Assembly (NCBI GenBank): GCA_035079005.1
Contig: CM068713.1
Location: 945,001-1,009,000, forward strand
Origin: Fraxinus americana
Taxonomy: Eukaryota; Streptophyta; Magnoliopsida; Lamiales; Oleaceae
Direction: 5' to 3'
Length of the DNA stretch: 64,000 nt
Part shown: positions 1 to 11,820 of the stretch, piece after piece
Layout: the number at the start of each line of letters is the position of its first letter
Position numbering within the stretch: the first letter of the stretch is position 1
Translations under genes and position numbers: made by a program
Notes under the pieces: generated by a model
Database searches by the model: none
Told to the model about the DNA's origin: nothing
The model's input: the letters and a program-made list of their open reading frames with translations, nothing else

Positions 1-54
1 TCGTCGATCTAACGGTCGGGACAGCCTGTTAAGTGGGACCCGGGTCGTTACAAA

Positions 55-67
55 TGGTATCAGAGCC
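55..67 (+). promoter_or_regulatory. tRNA-iMet primer-binding site of the Cassandra element
   Basis: TGGTATCAGAGCC is complementary to the 3' end of plant initiator methionine tRNA and lies two bases inside the left LTR, where reverse transcription would be primed. Confidence 0.9.
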
Positions 68-223
68 CGGTTCCCAGCCAGAAATCGGGAACTAAGTGCT
101 ATGCCATAAGGCGGGAGCCACCTCTTGAACCCGTAGGAGCCACCTCTAGAATTCAAACGTCTGGCAACGGATCCTCAATGGATTAAGCCTGACGAGGACG
201 TCACGAGTCTAACAGGGGATGAT

Positions 224-502
224 TGTAATACCCAGACATGGAAAGTTTAAAAAGATTTGATAGGTACTACTCATACCAACAAGGTGCACCTTCTTTTCCG
301 GAAGTCCATCGTTAGAAATTCCACAGTTAAGCGTGCTTGGTTTGGAGTAATTTTATGATGGGTGACCCCCATGGAAGTTTTCTCGGGGAGCGTGCGAGTG
401 AGGACAAAATATGCTGAAAAAGACCCATGTTGGTATAGTGAGGACAGTACATCGTCGATCTAACGGTCGGACAGTCCGTTAAGTAGGACCCGGGTCGTTA
501 CA
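224..502 (+). repeat. 3' LTR of the Cassandra element
   Basis: It starts TGTAATACCCAGACATGG and ends GGGTCGTTACA, so it has the TGTAA...TTACA termini usual for Cassandra LTRs. It is 279 bp long. The partial 5' LTR copy (1-52) differs from the matching part by a few bases and one or two small indels, so the insertion is not brand new. Confidence 0.88.
271..390 (+). other. 5S rRNA-like sequence with RNA polymerase III internal promoter inside the Cassandra LTR
   Basis: The stretch follows the plant 5S rRNA gene from its TCATACCA segment onward. The box A region AGTTAAGCGTGCTTGG (325-340) is identical to the 5S consensus as I know it, and the box C region GATGGGTGACC (357-367) is also intact. 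The sequence between and after them is diverged. It is a domesticated pol III promoter of the retroelement, not a 5S rRNA gene for the ribosome. Confidence 0.88.
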
Positions 503-3023
503 AATAATATTAAAACACGTTGACAAGATGAATGAGAATCTAAACAATTTTGACTAGTGACCTGACGTGGCAACGTGGCGTTGAGGACTGCCTGTCTTCG
601 ACCAACCGCGAAACCATATGGGAACTCAATATCAAAATTGCGCGGTCCACAATAAATTTAGAGCACTATAATTATTGAAAAATTCTAGTTGTACAGTTTT
701 TTTGCACAGAATTGTGGGGCCCACTCCATGTGAGGGGGCTGTGTAAATGGGTGTAAAAAAAAACTGTAAATGTAGCAAAGTTCATAATTATTATCCAAAT
801 CCCAAATTTACTTCTCAACTTTTTGTATTCCAAAATTACTGACTTTTACAAGTAAAATATAAAAACTCATAAATCACTTCAAATCCCACAATTTACACTC
901 AACATTAGTACTCCCATAATCAACCTACAAATCACTCGTTGAATTTCAAATTGAAGCCCATTAAATTTGCAATTCCTTTCCTATCCACCAATGGTATATT
1001 TTCAATACTACTCACATTCAAACCCTCATTCTTCAACTCCACATGGTATTGGCAACTTAGAGTCTGTAATGAAGATTTCTTAAACTCGCTCCGGTCCAGC
1101 TTGGAAAGGAGTCGCCTGTACATGGACCAGAACCGCTCCAAATAGATGAAAATCTTTCATTGTGGTTCTCGAGGATTCCTATTTGTTAGATCTGTCACTA
1201 GGTTTCTGTCTGATGTATATTCTACGATCGCTGATGAAGTAGAAAAAATACACCTCACTGCAGATGAAGGTGTGCATGCCACATATTCCATGTCAATTGT
1301 ATTCCATTACTGCTTTAGTACAAGGTTGCTATGTTACTGAACAAAGAATTACGACCTGAGGAGATTGTTAAAGAGTTCCTGAACAAAGAATTATCACCTC
1401 AAAATATGATAGGCCACCAATCAAAATTCTAGATATGCTTTTGCACATTTTTTGCAACCAATTTGAGCACGTTCACATATTAGGTGAGATAAATATGCTG
1501 TTAACAGAGTTGTTTGATTGGAGGAGGTAAATATATTTAGCATGTTAGCATTCATGTTTGTTTCTTACGGCTCTTGCAATGTAACAATATTGAGTATTAA
1601 ACATGTTTTTTTAATACATTGGATTAACACTCCAAGGTGGGGTTACCTTATGTTCATGGTGGACTACGGACTCATCTGATTAAAGGAAAAACATGTATTC
1701 TGGATACTCTTTCATATCTATTTAGTAGAGTTTTTATTTTCTAGGTTGAATTAGTCAAGTCATAACAAGGATAATGCATCCTTAATATAAATAATTATTA
1801 TACTAATCAATAAAAGGAATTAATAAGGATAGATTGTAAGGAATAGGTGAAGCAAACAAATCCACAATTACAAGTGTGATACAAATACTTGTCCATGTAT
1901 ATGTGTACAATAGCATTGCAATGTCTAGCCAGTGGGGTTACTAGGATAGCTTTGTGGACGAAGTAGAAGGTTTAGAACAAACTATGAACATGTTCTTGTT
2001 GAATCTTTTATCAATTATGCTTGATGAATAAATTATGAATTTATGCTCAAACATGGGATTTTATATATGTTAGAAAATAGTATAATATAGTGAGGTATTT
2101 AAAAATGATGGGTGCTCCACATTAACTGTGAAAACCTAATATACTTGTTTGAACAAAATACGTTCGATTAGTTTGATAGACCATTGAATAGATGTGAGGG
2201 AGTTGATTGAGCAGTCAAGATCAAAATTGACTTTTTGAATTTGAAAATAGGTCTCAGAATTGTTCAGTATCTATTTTGTGTAACATCTACTCGAAGTATA
2301 TGTACTTGGGATTCGTATCTATTTTGTGTAACGTCTACTTGGAAGTATATGTCCTTGGGATTCATACAGTGAGAGAGTTTCCATGTATTCTAAATTGGAG
2401 TAATTGCCAATCATGTTCAACAATAACTTTTTTTATTTCAAAAATAATTTTTGATTTTTCAAAAAAATATGTCAAACGAGCCTTTATTGTGTTTAGACTT
2501 GGTTAAAAGACAGAGATACATATGTTTGTCATTTTGGACATGGCCGTGAACAAAATGAAATTCAATTATTACATCATTGTGAGAGTGGAAAATCAGGATT
2601 CGCACAAAAAATAGGTGATTGAGCTCCAACATTGGCAGAAATAAAAATTTTAAGTTTATTGAGTTAGAGAAAGATCCATCCATGTCAAAAATAAAGAAGG
2701 CAATCAAAGTAGGTTAGATGTTTCTGAAACAACTACATGATTCTCAGCTTTGATAAAACTTAGAAGAATGAACAACTTATCGTATCTTATCGATCAATGA
2801 CCATTATGATTGCCTAACGTCGTATCTTTAAAGTTGTAAGTAGTGTAATAAATAAATTAAGAGACTCGTTAAAAGCGTAAATAATAGAAAATAATTAATT
2901 TCGCTCATAATTTGACACTAAATTAAAATTTATTACAGCTGATTATCTTAGTCTCATCCTACCGACTGTGTATGATGCCAGTTACATCGTCACATCACAT
3001 ATAACCTAGAAAAATGAAACAAT
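503..3023. other. Intergenic DNA, no gene recognised
   Basis: AT-rich sequence with only short chance reading frames. The one structure seen is a two-copy 48/49-bp tandem repeat at 2267-2363. Nothing resembles a known protein, RNA gene or complete mobile element. Confidence 0.6.
2267..2363. repeat. Two-copy tandem repeat, 48/49 bp
   Basis: Units 2267-2314 and 2315-2363 both begin GTATCTATTTTGTGTAAC and end CTTGGGATTC. They differ by a few bases and one extra G in the second copy. Confidence 0.85.
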
Positions 3024-3026
3024 TTA

Positions 3027-3248
3027 GGATGTGTTTGATTGCAATCATGGAATTTAAATGGAAAGAAAATACATTTTAGGCAATTAAGGGGCCGTTCTCT
3101 TTGTGTTTTAGTTTTGTGTTTTGAATTTATTTTGAGTTTTGTGTTTTGAGTGTCCATTTTGAGATTTTTGAAAACATATTCTTTTTGGCATTTTGAAAAA
3201 TGGTTTTCAAAAATTAGAAAATGCAAATCACGTTCCCTTCCCCTTCTT

Positions 3249-3279
<31 letters not shown>

Positions 3280-4169
3280 CCGCCCCCCCCCCCCCCCCCA
3301 TTCTCCCTCTTCTTCCCCAACTTCTTCACAGGCGGTGGGTTTGGGTGTTGTGGTTGACTGCGGTGGTTGCTGTAGCGGTGGTTGGGCTGCGAGTTTTTGC
3401 TGTAGTTGGTCCACGACGCTACTGTGGTGGCTATGGTGGCGGTTGGATCGCGATTTTGGTTGTGGCTGGGTGGCTATTCTGGTGGCGATTTTGCAGTGGT
3501 GGGTCACCATTTTGGCTGGGCGGTGGTGGTCTTGTTGGTGGCGATTTTGGCTGTGTCGGTGGGGATATTTCTGGTGGCAATTTTTCGGTGGTTTGGGACG
3601 TGATTTTAGCTGTAGCGGTGGGGTTTTTGGCGGCGATTTTGGTGGTGGTTCAGTGGTAGTTGGTGGTGCAGTGGTGGTGGACTGGTGTGGTGGTGGACTG
3701 GTGGTGCAGTGGTGGTGGACTGGTTGTGCAGTGGCGAAAATGGCCATTTCCTTTGTTTTGCAATTTTTCCCTTTTTTTGCTTGAAAACGGCCAAAACGAT
3801 GTTTTTATCGTTTTGTGTTTTGTGTACAAATTTTTTATCGTTTTCAAAAACTCGTTTTCAAAAATAAGAAAGAGAACACGTTTTCATTGTTTTGGAAAAT
3901 CGAAAACAGAAAACGACCCAAAACGGCCAAAGAGAACGGCCCCTAAATTGTCTAGAACTTATTTGCATAAAAATTATCAATTAAGCTCATATTTGGTACA
4001 CATTGAAATTTTCATTCACATTTTTTTACTCATTTTGAACTACACATTTTTCAATAAAATAATATTTTTCATCACATCAATAACTTTTCTTCCTTTTCGA
4101 CCACATATTCTCCATCAATCTACTATTCCAGAATACATTCTTCCAAAATAATGTAACTCAAACACACCC
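3027..4169. mobile_element. Miniature DNA transposon (PIF/Harbinger-like) interrupted by a second element
   Basis: The ends are inverted copies, GGATGTGTTTGATTG on the left and CTCAAACACACCC on the right, with TTA and TAA at the two flanks, compatible with the 3-bp TWA target site of PIF/Harbinger elements after one mutation. The body is about 285 bp once the nested element at 3088-3943 is removed. The same end motif (GGATGCGTTTGATTG) recurs at 32606, where the borders can be proven. No transposase is encoded. Confidence 0.65.
3088..3943. mobile_element. 856-bp non-autonomous element with GGGGCCGTTCTCTTT inverted repeats, nested in another
   Basis: Left end GGGGCCGTTCTCTTTG (from 3088) and right end CAAAGAGAACGGCCCC (to 3943) are perfect inverted repeats, and the similarity of the two arms runs inward over more than 100 bases rich in GTTTT/AAAAC. 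TAA stands on both sides (3085-3087 and 3944-3946), as expected for a PIF/Harbinger-type target duplication. The centre holds a CT microsatellite (about 3250-3281), a run of about 18 C (from 3283) and a GTGG-rich minisatellite (about 3330-3740). The long open frames across the GTGG region are low-complexity artefacts. The element sits inside the miniature element at 3027-4169. Confidence 0.82.
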
Positions 4170-4279
4170 TAAATGTATTTAATTGATTTAATTTTTAATT
4201 TAGAAAATGTAATACTCGTCCTTTTTTTATTGGTGGGTAGATGAGAAGAACGAGAGGATTATTTGGAAAATAAAAATAT

Positions 4280-4543
4280 GGCTCCGTTTGATAGGCAAAT
4301 GTGGAAAGAAATTCCATTCCATGTTAGTTGGAAAATAAAAATCCATCAAACTCATATGAATTCGTTTTCCATAAAAAAAAACAAAGAAAATGTAGTTTAA
4401 AGTGGTTGTACATTAAAATTCAGTTTCCACTTCCACGTTTAATCAAATTGCCAATGTGAAATTCGATTTTCTCGGATGTGACATTTTTCGTGGAATCAAA
4501 AGTAAGAAAATATTTTCTATAAAAAAAATATCAATCAAACGGG
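4280..4543. mobile_element. Possible miniature element with GTTTGAT inverted ends
   Basis: GGCTCCGTTTGATAGG near 4280 and ATCAATCAAACGGGAT near 4543 form imperfect inverted ends around a 260-bp AT-rich body with no coding capacity. The style matches the other GTTTGAT-ended elements here, but no clear target duplication was found. Confidence 0.4.
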
Positions 4544-4799
4544 ATAAAAATAAAAATTTGAAGGGAAAAATGATGTTTTTCAAGAAAAATATTGACAATG
4601 AGTGAGAAATTTAAAAAGCACGTTGACAAAACAGTCGATTAAATTTCAAATCAAATCAATAAGGTTACATATCTGATCGTAAATTTATTTCCAATCAACG
4701 GCCAGAGTGCATGATCCACGTGCTTTCATCTTATTGGTTCAATATCCAAGTCTCCACGACTACATGAACTACTCCCATCCCTCTCAATTCAACAAAATG

Positions 4800-4920
4800 G
4801 GGAATTTGGCCAGATAGCCGGGTTCAATGAAGAAATTGGACAAAAGGCTTTTGACCCATGTTTTATATATATATATATAAAAAAGAAGAATATAATAAAA
4901 TGACAAAATGACAAAATGAC
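4800..4920 (+). repeat. Left terminal inverted repeat region of the MULE
   Basis: Begins GGGAATTTGGCCAGATAGCC and contains ATTGGACAAAAGGC, followed by a TA microsatellite and three AAATGAC steps. It aligns imperfectly with the reverse complement of the right end of the element (15370-15462). The inner limit is approximate. Confidence 0.55.
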
Positions 4921-6247
4921 CCTTCACCTATTAACTCAAAATTCACCGTTGAATTCCCTAATTTCACCACGGTAAAACCCTTCTCCAGTTTTTGAAATTT
5001 CCCAGCTTCCTTCTTCAACCTCCAAACTGCCTCTAAACTATCCCCAAATCGAGGACCACTCGAAGAGCCCAACCCAAGCGTGATTAAGTAACACCCATTT
5101 GATTTCAGAAGTTTTAGCAAGAAGTTCGAGCAAGGAGTCATTGGAAGGAGGTAAATTCGAACGCTTGTATTTTACCTTTTTTTCGCAGCCATACTTGTAG
5201 TGCGAAGATGATTATTGTGGTTTGGTATAATTTCTGTGGGTTGTTGCATACAAATATTATGTATGTGCATTTGAAATGTTTCCCTACATATGGTATGTTT
5301 TTCTCACTGGAGGTACAATGTGATAAATTTTTTAATCTCTGGAATTATGGGACAAAATAGAATTTCATGGTGCAAAAGTTCTACAAATGTTCTAATGTTA
5401 TATGTATTATGAGTTTTTTTGTTTTTTTGGGTGCAAGGTTAACATTTCCTTTTAACTCCATATGTGTGTTTCTCAAAATGTTATATTGTGCATTTGTTTA
5501 CTATAAAATATGCTATTGAAGCAGAGTTTGGTCATGCTGTGCAAATCTTTTGGAAGTTAATTTCAGATAATGGATATCTTCTGATCCAACTCATGTGGGT
5601 TTACAGTTTACTTAAGAGATATTGAGAGTTTTCAGTTAATTTGAAGTTTGGGAAAGAATGATCTGAAATCTATAAACTTATTGGAGGTGCTTCTGCATTA
5701 CTTTGTCTGATTTTGCATGGTTTTATACTTTTCTTTTCTTCCTAGTTCATCTCCCTTCATGCCCATTTCTGGTGTCCCAACCACTGGACTAGATAATGAG
5801 GTCACATACACCACACACCCCACCCCACCCCAGTATCAATTGATCTGCTATAAACATGAATATTAATATCCCCAATCCCAGGGTAAAAGAAATAGGAGGA
5901 AGCCATAGTCCATCACGCAAACTTTGTGGCTGCTAAAAACCAATAATTTCAAGGCTACACAATAGTTTCAGGTCTGCTGTACTTAGCAGGAAATAGACTC
6001 CAACATTACAGATCATTTCTCAAACATATAGAATCCAGGTTTCATTCATAGTATCCAAATTTCATCAAAACGAGAAAATTCATCTATGACCGATTTTGAG
6101 ATTGAATTCTCCCAAATCTGATTCCAGAATCAGATCCACTGGGCTTGTTCTATGTATATATGTGAACAAATAAACTCATAACATAGATATATTGCTTTGA
6201 GAAATAAGATTCCTAACTCAATTATTGTTTTGCCTTTTTAGTTGCAG
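4921..6247 (+). other. Probable 5' UTR exon and first intron of the Ulp1-like gene
   Basis: No coding sequence is convincing here. A consensus splice donor (GGAAGGAG then GTAAATTC, junction at 5150/5151) and an acceptor just before the start codon (TTGCAG, ending 6247) suggest a non-coding first exon of about 230 bases and an intron of 1097 bases. The exon start is not defined; no TATA box stands out. Confidence 0.45.
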
Positions 6248-6253
6248 GAAAAA

Positions 6254-9200
6254 ATGGATGGTGAAGATATAGTGAACGCGAAGATAAGTAACAGGTGTAG
6301 AATAAAATTGGTTGATGAAGTATTCTACAGCTTGGATGACTTACATCAAGACTTATTCACACACTCATGCTTTGGACATTTGTTGAACTTGAGGGAGATA
6401 AAACTTACTTCACAATTGGTCCACCAGTTAATTCTGAGGTCGATAAGTACCTCAAAAGAAAATGAAGTGTGGATTAAAATTGGAGACAAGCTTGCAAGAT
6501 TTGGATTGCAAGAGTTCATATTGGTGACTGGGTTTAAAGCTGGGGACATGGAGGACGAGGATCCGACGCTCGGGCATAATTGTAGACTCATGAAAGAACG
6601 TTTCAAGCGTAGCAACGGCAGAGTAAAGAGAGGTTTATTGTTAGATGTTTTCAAACGTTGCAAGAATAAGAGCGATAAATATAAGTTGAGCCTCCTCGTT
6701 ATATTGGTGTATGTAATTTTGTCAACAGAGGAGAATACGTATATTAACCCGTGGTGGTTTTATTTGGTGGATGATGTTGATAGATTTAACAACTATTCAT
6801 GGGCGAAAATGTCATATGAATACACTACTAGGGTGTTCAGGCGTAACTTGGGAGAAACGTTGAAGAACTATACAAGTTCTCAGCGATATCCGTATTCTTT
6901 GTATGAATTTCCCCTTGCAATCATGGTAATATTTTCAATCACTATTTTTTACATTACAGTTTTTTAATTATGTTTCTGAAAATTAAATTTTTTATTGTAC
7001 AGATATGGGCGTTTGAAGCAGTTCCCAGTATTGGAAAGAAATTCGGTCGTGTGATGGATGATTCTCGAATTCCAAGAATGATAGGCTGGGAACTGTGCAA
7101 GCAACTTCGGGGGGAAATACTTTGCACGTTTTTGGAATCGAAAGATGTGAGTTTTGTTTAGTAAAATCTACATGGCGTATTGAAATTATAACTAAACAAC
7201 TGACTGAATAATTATACATTATTGTATTTTCAGATTGAGGTACATCGTACCCTAAATCCTACAGATGATGAATTGTTGGAGCCATTTTGGAAAGAATCCG
7301 GACCTTTTGTTGATGATACTGATCCTAACTTGGATAATGTCGCGTTTGAGAATGATGGTGGACAAAATACCGAGAGTGATGATGCATCATCAAGAAAAGG
7401 TGATCCACAATGTGCTAAGACTTCGGATCTACCATCCGTGTCCAGCCATCGACATTCGGCTAAACCAGCTGGACGACCACCACCCACTTCTTATGATTAT
7501 GTCATAAACATAATAAAACAAGAACTTAAAGGAGTTGAGGAGAGGCTGCGAAGTGAGATGTTGGAGCACTTTAATCGGGTTGAAAAGAAAATTGATTTGT
7601 TTATCCAAACAGTTGGAAGAGGTGGAGTCCAGTCAGAAAAGAGTGGATTTGATTACGGTGCTTATAGTACACATAGTAGGGGAAACGAAGGGGCAAGAGT
7701 GGAAGAGGAAGAGGTGATTATTGAAGATTGCTCCAAAGAAGAAGTCACGCCGAAAAAACAACACGAGGTTTTTCCTACATATGATGAAGGTATATTCTCT
7801 CTGTTTCTCTTTGTAATAAGCTAAAAATAATTTTTTTTGTTGGGTCCCATTTGTAGGATTTGTGCCAGATCCTGCATCTGCCATAGTTGTGTACCAACAA
7901 CGGCCTTCATTTAGGATTGGAGATAAATTTCGGACCGAGAAAGCTCGACAAGATGAGGTAAGTGAGAAGACGGTTGGGACGAAAGATGATTCAAACATAT
8001 TTAGCAAAGGTATATATAATTTACATTTCAATATTTCAAATTTCAATATTGTGTGTTAAAATTGATTGAATTGTGTGTTTGATCGATTTTTGTAGGCGAT
8101 GTTGGAGAGCCTTCGATATCTTCACATGTATGTCCACCTAGTAATGAAATCATTGTGATCGACCATCCAAACTCTGAATTGCCTACAAGAAGGGGGCAAC
8201 GAGTTAAGAGAAAAGCAGCCGTGCTGCTTTCTCCATACATTAATCCGTTAAAGAGGAGAAAATTTTTGAACGTTCAAGCATATGATCCTTTAAGGGAAGT
8301 AGATCCTGCAAAAGTTGAAGACCTCAATAAGTGGTTGGCAAATGCATCGCACAGGTAATTTATTACATTCAACCGGTTAGCACATTGAAGCACATAAGTT
8401 TCAATGAGGACGACACAAGTGCCGTTACTGGTTTCAGAACGGCACAAGTGTCGTTTTGCTGCCTGGATGAAATCCTACGATAACGGCACTAGTGCCATTA
8501 CTGTCCGAAAACGACAGTTGTGTCGTTTTGCCTGGAAACACGCCATTTACTTGTTTAAATATAACGATATTGAGAGGGACACTTGATGAAATCTTGACTT
8601 TCGAAAATAAAAGCAAATTGATGAAAGAAATGTGCAAAACGACACTTGTGCCGTTACTGGTTTCAGAACGGCACAAGTGTCGTTTTGCTGCCTGGATGAA
8701 ATCCAACGATAACGGCACTAGTGCCGTTACTGTCCAGAAAATGACAGTTGTGTCGTTCTGTCTGGGAAGATAACATTTACTTGTTTAAATATAACGATAA
8801 TGAGAGGGACACTTGATGAAATCTGGACTTTCGAAAATAAAAGCAAATTGATGAAAGAAATGTGCAAAACGACACTTGTGCCGTTACTGGTTTCAGAAAA
8901 CGACAGTTGTGTCGTTCTGCCTGGGAAGATAACATTTACTTGTTTAAATATAACGATAATGAGAGGGACACTTGATGAAATCTGGACTTTCGAAAATAAA
9001 AGCAAATTGATGAAAGAAATGTGCAAAACGACACTTGTGCCGTTACTGGTTTCAGAAAACGACAGTTGTGTCATTCTACCTGAGAAGATAACATTTACTT
9101 GTTTAAATATAACGATAATGAGAGATATCGGTAATTTATTATACTGAACCGCTTAGCACATTGAAGCATATAAGTTTCGACTTACATGTTAGCTTATTTT

Positions 9201-10096
9201 GATATCATGGTTTTCACAGTGATGTAGTAACTTTGGCTATCTGTGAAGTGCGACGAAAATTCTTCGATGACCTATTGATAGACGATGGGTGGCTCATCGA
9301 TGATGTAAGTAATATCTTTACATCTGTATTATTACTACATAAATAATGCATTCAATTACTCTTGCTATCTCGTACAGCACATCGACTCGGCCTTATACCA
9401 CATTAGAGAAAGGGCGGTGACATATCCACATATATTTCAGCAAGATTGTGCCATATTGGATTGTTCTTTTTGGCAACTTGTCAAGAAAGCTTACCTAAAT
9501 ATGGGTACACTGAAGAAGAAAAATATTAACTACGTATTCGACCAAGAGCTCGTCGATTACGTTGAAGGGACTTCACCAGTGCTTAGTAAACACTGGAATA
9601 ATTGTAGATTTTTGTATGCTCCTTACTGTGTACCAGGGTCTCACTGGTTTGCACTGAAGATCGATTTGATGGAGCGAACTATTTATATTTATGATAGCTT
9701 GCCAAAACATATCCGTCTTTGTGATTGGCCGAATGTATGAAGCCTATTCAAGTGGTCGTTCCGTGGTTGATAAAGGCACACGTAGTGCATGACGAAAATT
9801 TTAACACCAAGATGTTCCATTATCAGAGGGTTGTTGTTCCTGGACAAACAAATGGGTAAGCTTAGTGTAATTTAACATTTAGCACCGATATCAATGAATT
9901 CGTTCGTGTATATCATTTTCATCTGACTTTCTTGTATGTATTATTACTTTGCAGATCTGATTGTGGGCTATTCACTGTGAAATATATAGAATTTTTGCAA
10001 GCTCAATTCAGTATGGATTTGGTTCATCCGGAATATATGTCTATGTGGAGGAAGAAATTAGCTGCAGAAATTTTTGCATGGCACTTTGATCCGTAG
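6254..10096 (+). CDS. Ulp1/C48 cysteine protease-like protein of the MULE (DUF1985-type N-terminus), one frameshift
   Basis: Eight exons with consensus borders can be followed: 6254-6925, 7003-7146, 7234-7789, 7857-8009, 8096-8354, 9220-9304, 9378-9855 and 9955-10096, giving about 829 residues. The ATG at 6254 opens MDGEDIV. Residues about 1-270 look like the DUF1985 region common in plant transposon-borne Ulp1 proteins. A variable, acidic and serine-rich middle follows. The end is a C48 peptidase domain with the His (SHWFALKID, exon 7), the Asp (YIYDSLP) and the Cys (SDCGLFTVKY, exon 8). Such enzymes cleave SUMO-like conjugates in the nucleus; what this one cuts is unknown. One base is missing near 9735-9740, producing TGA (9738-9740) between the Asp and the Cys; downstream homology continues in the next frame to the TAG at 10094. 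The 865-bp intron before exon 6 is filled with tandem repeats. Confidence 0.85.
8404..9130. repeat. Tandem repeat array with palindromic boxes in intron 5 of the Ulp1-like gene
   Basis: Three copies of a unit containing AAGCAAATTGATGAAAGAAA start near 8611, 8841 and 9000 (spacing 230 and 159 bp). The longer spacing carries an extra pair of boxes. Each unit contains one or more boxes of the form AACGGCACWAGTGYCGTT, for example the perfect palindrome AACGGCACTAGTGCCGTT at 8711-8728. Confidence 0.85.
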
Positions 10097-10269
10097 ACTT
10101 AGTAAAATGTATTTTGCAATTGTACAGTTTAACATTCTGGAGAATGATTTTGCAATTGTACAGTTTAACATCCTCGAGAATGGTGGTGCAATTGTATAGT
10201 TTATATGCATTTAATTTAAATGTTCTCATCTATACATTTTTTGTTAATTTCAATTTAAACGTTCTTATG

Positions 10270-10900
10270 CCGTCACTCACAAGTTGAAAGCAATGTGCAA
10301 AATGACACTTGTGCCTTTATGAATATCAGAACGGTACAAGTGTCGTTTTCCTGCCTGAATGAAATCCAAGGAGAACGGCACTAGTGCCGTTACTGTAAAC
10401 AAAACAACATTTGTGTCGTTCTGCCTGGAAAGACCTGTACATGTTTAAATATAACGATAGAGACACTTGATCAAAGCTTGGGTTTCGAAAATAAAGGCAA
10501 GTGCAATGAAACAAATGAGCAAAACGACAGTTGTGCCATTACTGGATACAGAACGGCACAAGTGTCATTTTGCTGCCTGGATGAAATCCATTGAGAACGG
10601 CACTAGTACCGTTACTGGTTTCAGAACGGCACAAGTGTCGTTTTGCTGCCAACAGGAAATCCAACGAGAACGGCACAAGTGCCGTTACTGGATACAGAAC
10701 TGCACAAGTGTCGTTTTGGTGCCTGGATAAAATCCATCGAGAATGGCACTAGTGCCGTTACTGGATTCAGAACGGCACAAGTGTCGTTTTGCTGCTTGGA
10801 TGAAATCCAACGAGAACGGCACTAGTGCCGTTACTGGATTCAGAATGGCACAAGTGTCGTTTTGCAACCTAGATGAAATCCATCGAGAACGGCAATAAAG
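10270..10900. repeat. Array of palindromic boxes downstream of the Ulp1-like gene
   Basis: About ten boxes of AACGGCACWAGTGYCGTT alternate with linkers such as CTGCCTGGATGAAATCCA, spaced about 60-65 bp. Perfect 18-bp palindromes occur at 10374-10391 and 10815-10832. This is the same repeat that fills intron 5, so the array flanks the last three exons on both sides. Confidence 0.85.
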
Positions 10901-10980
10901 ATAAAATGTATTTGTTGATAATGAGAAAGACACTTGATGAAATATTGAGCGGTGAAAAATAAAGCAATTTATAAAATGGA

Positions 10981-11820
10981 AGAACTGTCTTGTAACGGCA
11001 CAAGTGTCGTTCTGCCTGGAAACACGCGGACAGAGCCCCACGACTCGTCCGAGGCACGATGAACCCGTTATATGTACTCATTTGAGTTGTAGGGTGGACA
11101 TGCCTCTTATTTTGTGGGGGAGATATGGTCAACGTCTACACCTTGAAACGAAATCAATGTAGACTTGATGGTTTTCACATGTTCAATACCGTAGATTCTA
11201 CATCAATTCCGCCGTTACACATCTCCTAATCAACACGTCCAGCCTTCATCGAGTTAGGGGGTTCAGTTTTCGAGGGCGTTAGACTCGAAAAGTTGAAAAA
11301 TATTGAAGAAATCAACAGAACGGCAGAACTGTCTTGTAACGGCACAAGTGTCGTCCTGCCTGGAAACACGCGGACAGAGCCCCACGACCCGTCCGAGGCA
11401 CGATGAACCCGTTATATGTACTCATTTGAGTTGTAGGGTGGACGTGCTTCTTATTTCGTGGTGGAGATATGGTCAACGTCTACACCTTGAAACGAAATCA
11501 ATGTAGACTTGATGGTTTTCACATGTTCAATACCGTAGATTCTACATCAATTCCGCCGTTACACATCTCCTAATCAACACGTCCAGCCGTCATCGAGTTA
11601 GGGGGTTCAGTTTTCGAGGGCGTTAGACTCGAAAAGTTGAAAAATATTGAAAAAATCAACAGAACGGCAGAACTGTCTTGTAACGGCACAAGTGTCGTCC
11701 TGCCTGGAAACACGCGGACAGAGCCCCACGACCCGTCCGAGGCACGATGAACCCGTTATATGTACTCATTTGAGTTGTAGTGTGGACGTGCTTCTTATTT
11801 TGTGGTGGAGATATGCTCAA
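10981..11820. repeat. 344-bp tandem repeat, two full copies and a truncated third
   Basis: Copies begin with AGAACTGTCTTGTAACGGCA at 10981, 11325 and 11669; the spacing is exactly 344 bp both times and the copies differ at only a handful of positions. The third ends near 11820. Each unit begins with one palindromic box (GTAACGGCACAAGTGTCGT). Frames read through it are repeats of each other and not genes. Confidence 0.88.

Larger units (their letters stand above)
1..502 (+). mobile_element. Cassandra-type TRIM retrotransposon, 5' end cut off by the window edge
   Basis: A very short LTR element without coding capacity. Bases 1-52 match the last part of the LTR at 224-502 (both end in CCCGGGTCGTTACA). 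A primer-binding site for initiator tRNA-Met (TGGTATCAGAGCC, 55-67) follows two bases after the first LTR. The internal region is only about 170 bp (53-223) and ends in a short purine tract before the second LTR. The LTR contains a 5S rRNA-like stretch, which is the hallmark of the Cassandra family. The target-site duplication cannot be tested because the left flank is outside the window. Elements of this kind depend on proteins of other retrotransposons. Confidence 0.9.

Noticed and set aside
55..67. A tRNA-Met gene fragment (TGGTATCAGAGCC), also seen near 43091 and 59917
   Set aside because: These are primer-binding sites complementary to the tRNA 3' end; no cloverleaf sequence surrounds them.
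271..390. A 5S ribosomal RNA gene
   Set aside because: It lies inside a TGTAA...TTACA LTR with an adjacent tRNA-Met primer site, and only the internal promoter boxes are conserved.
3150..3784. Several overlapping frames of 160-190 codons on both strands, rich in Gly/Val/Trp or Pro/Thr/His
   Set aside because: They arise from the CT, C and GTGG simple repeats inside a non-autonomous element; all frames are open at once and none resembles a protein family.
4863..5141. A 92-codon frame on the minus strand
   Set aside because: It lies opposite the probable 5' UTR of the protease gene, includes a TA microsatellite at its end and has no recognisable domain.
8404..9130. A CRISPR-like array of repeats and spacers
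   Set aside because: This is plant nuclear DNA, repeat and linker lengths are irregular, linkers are repeats themselves, and the boxes are part of a MULE.
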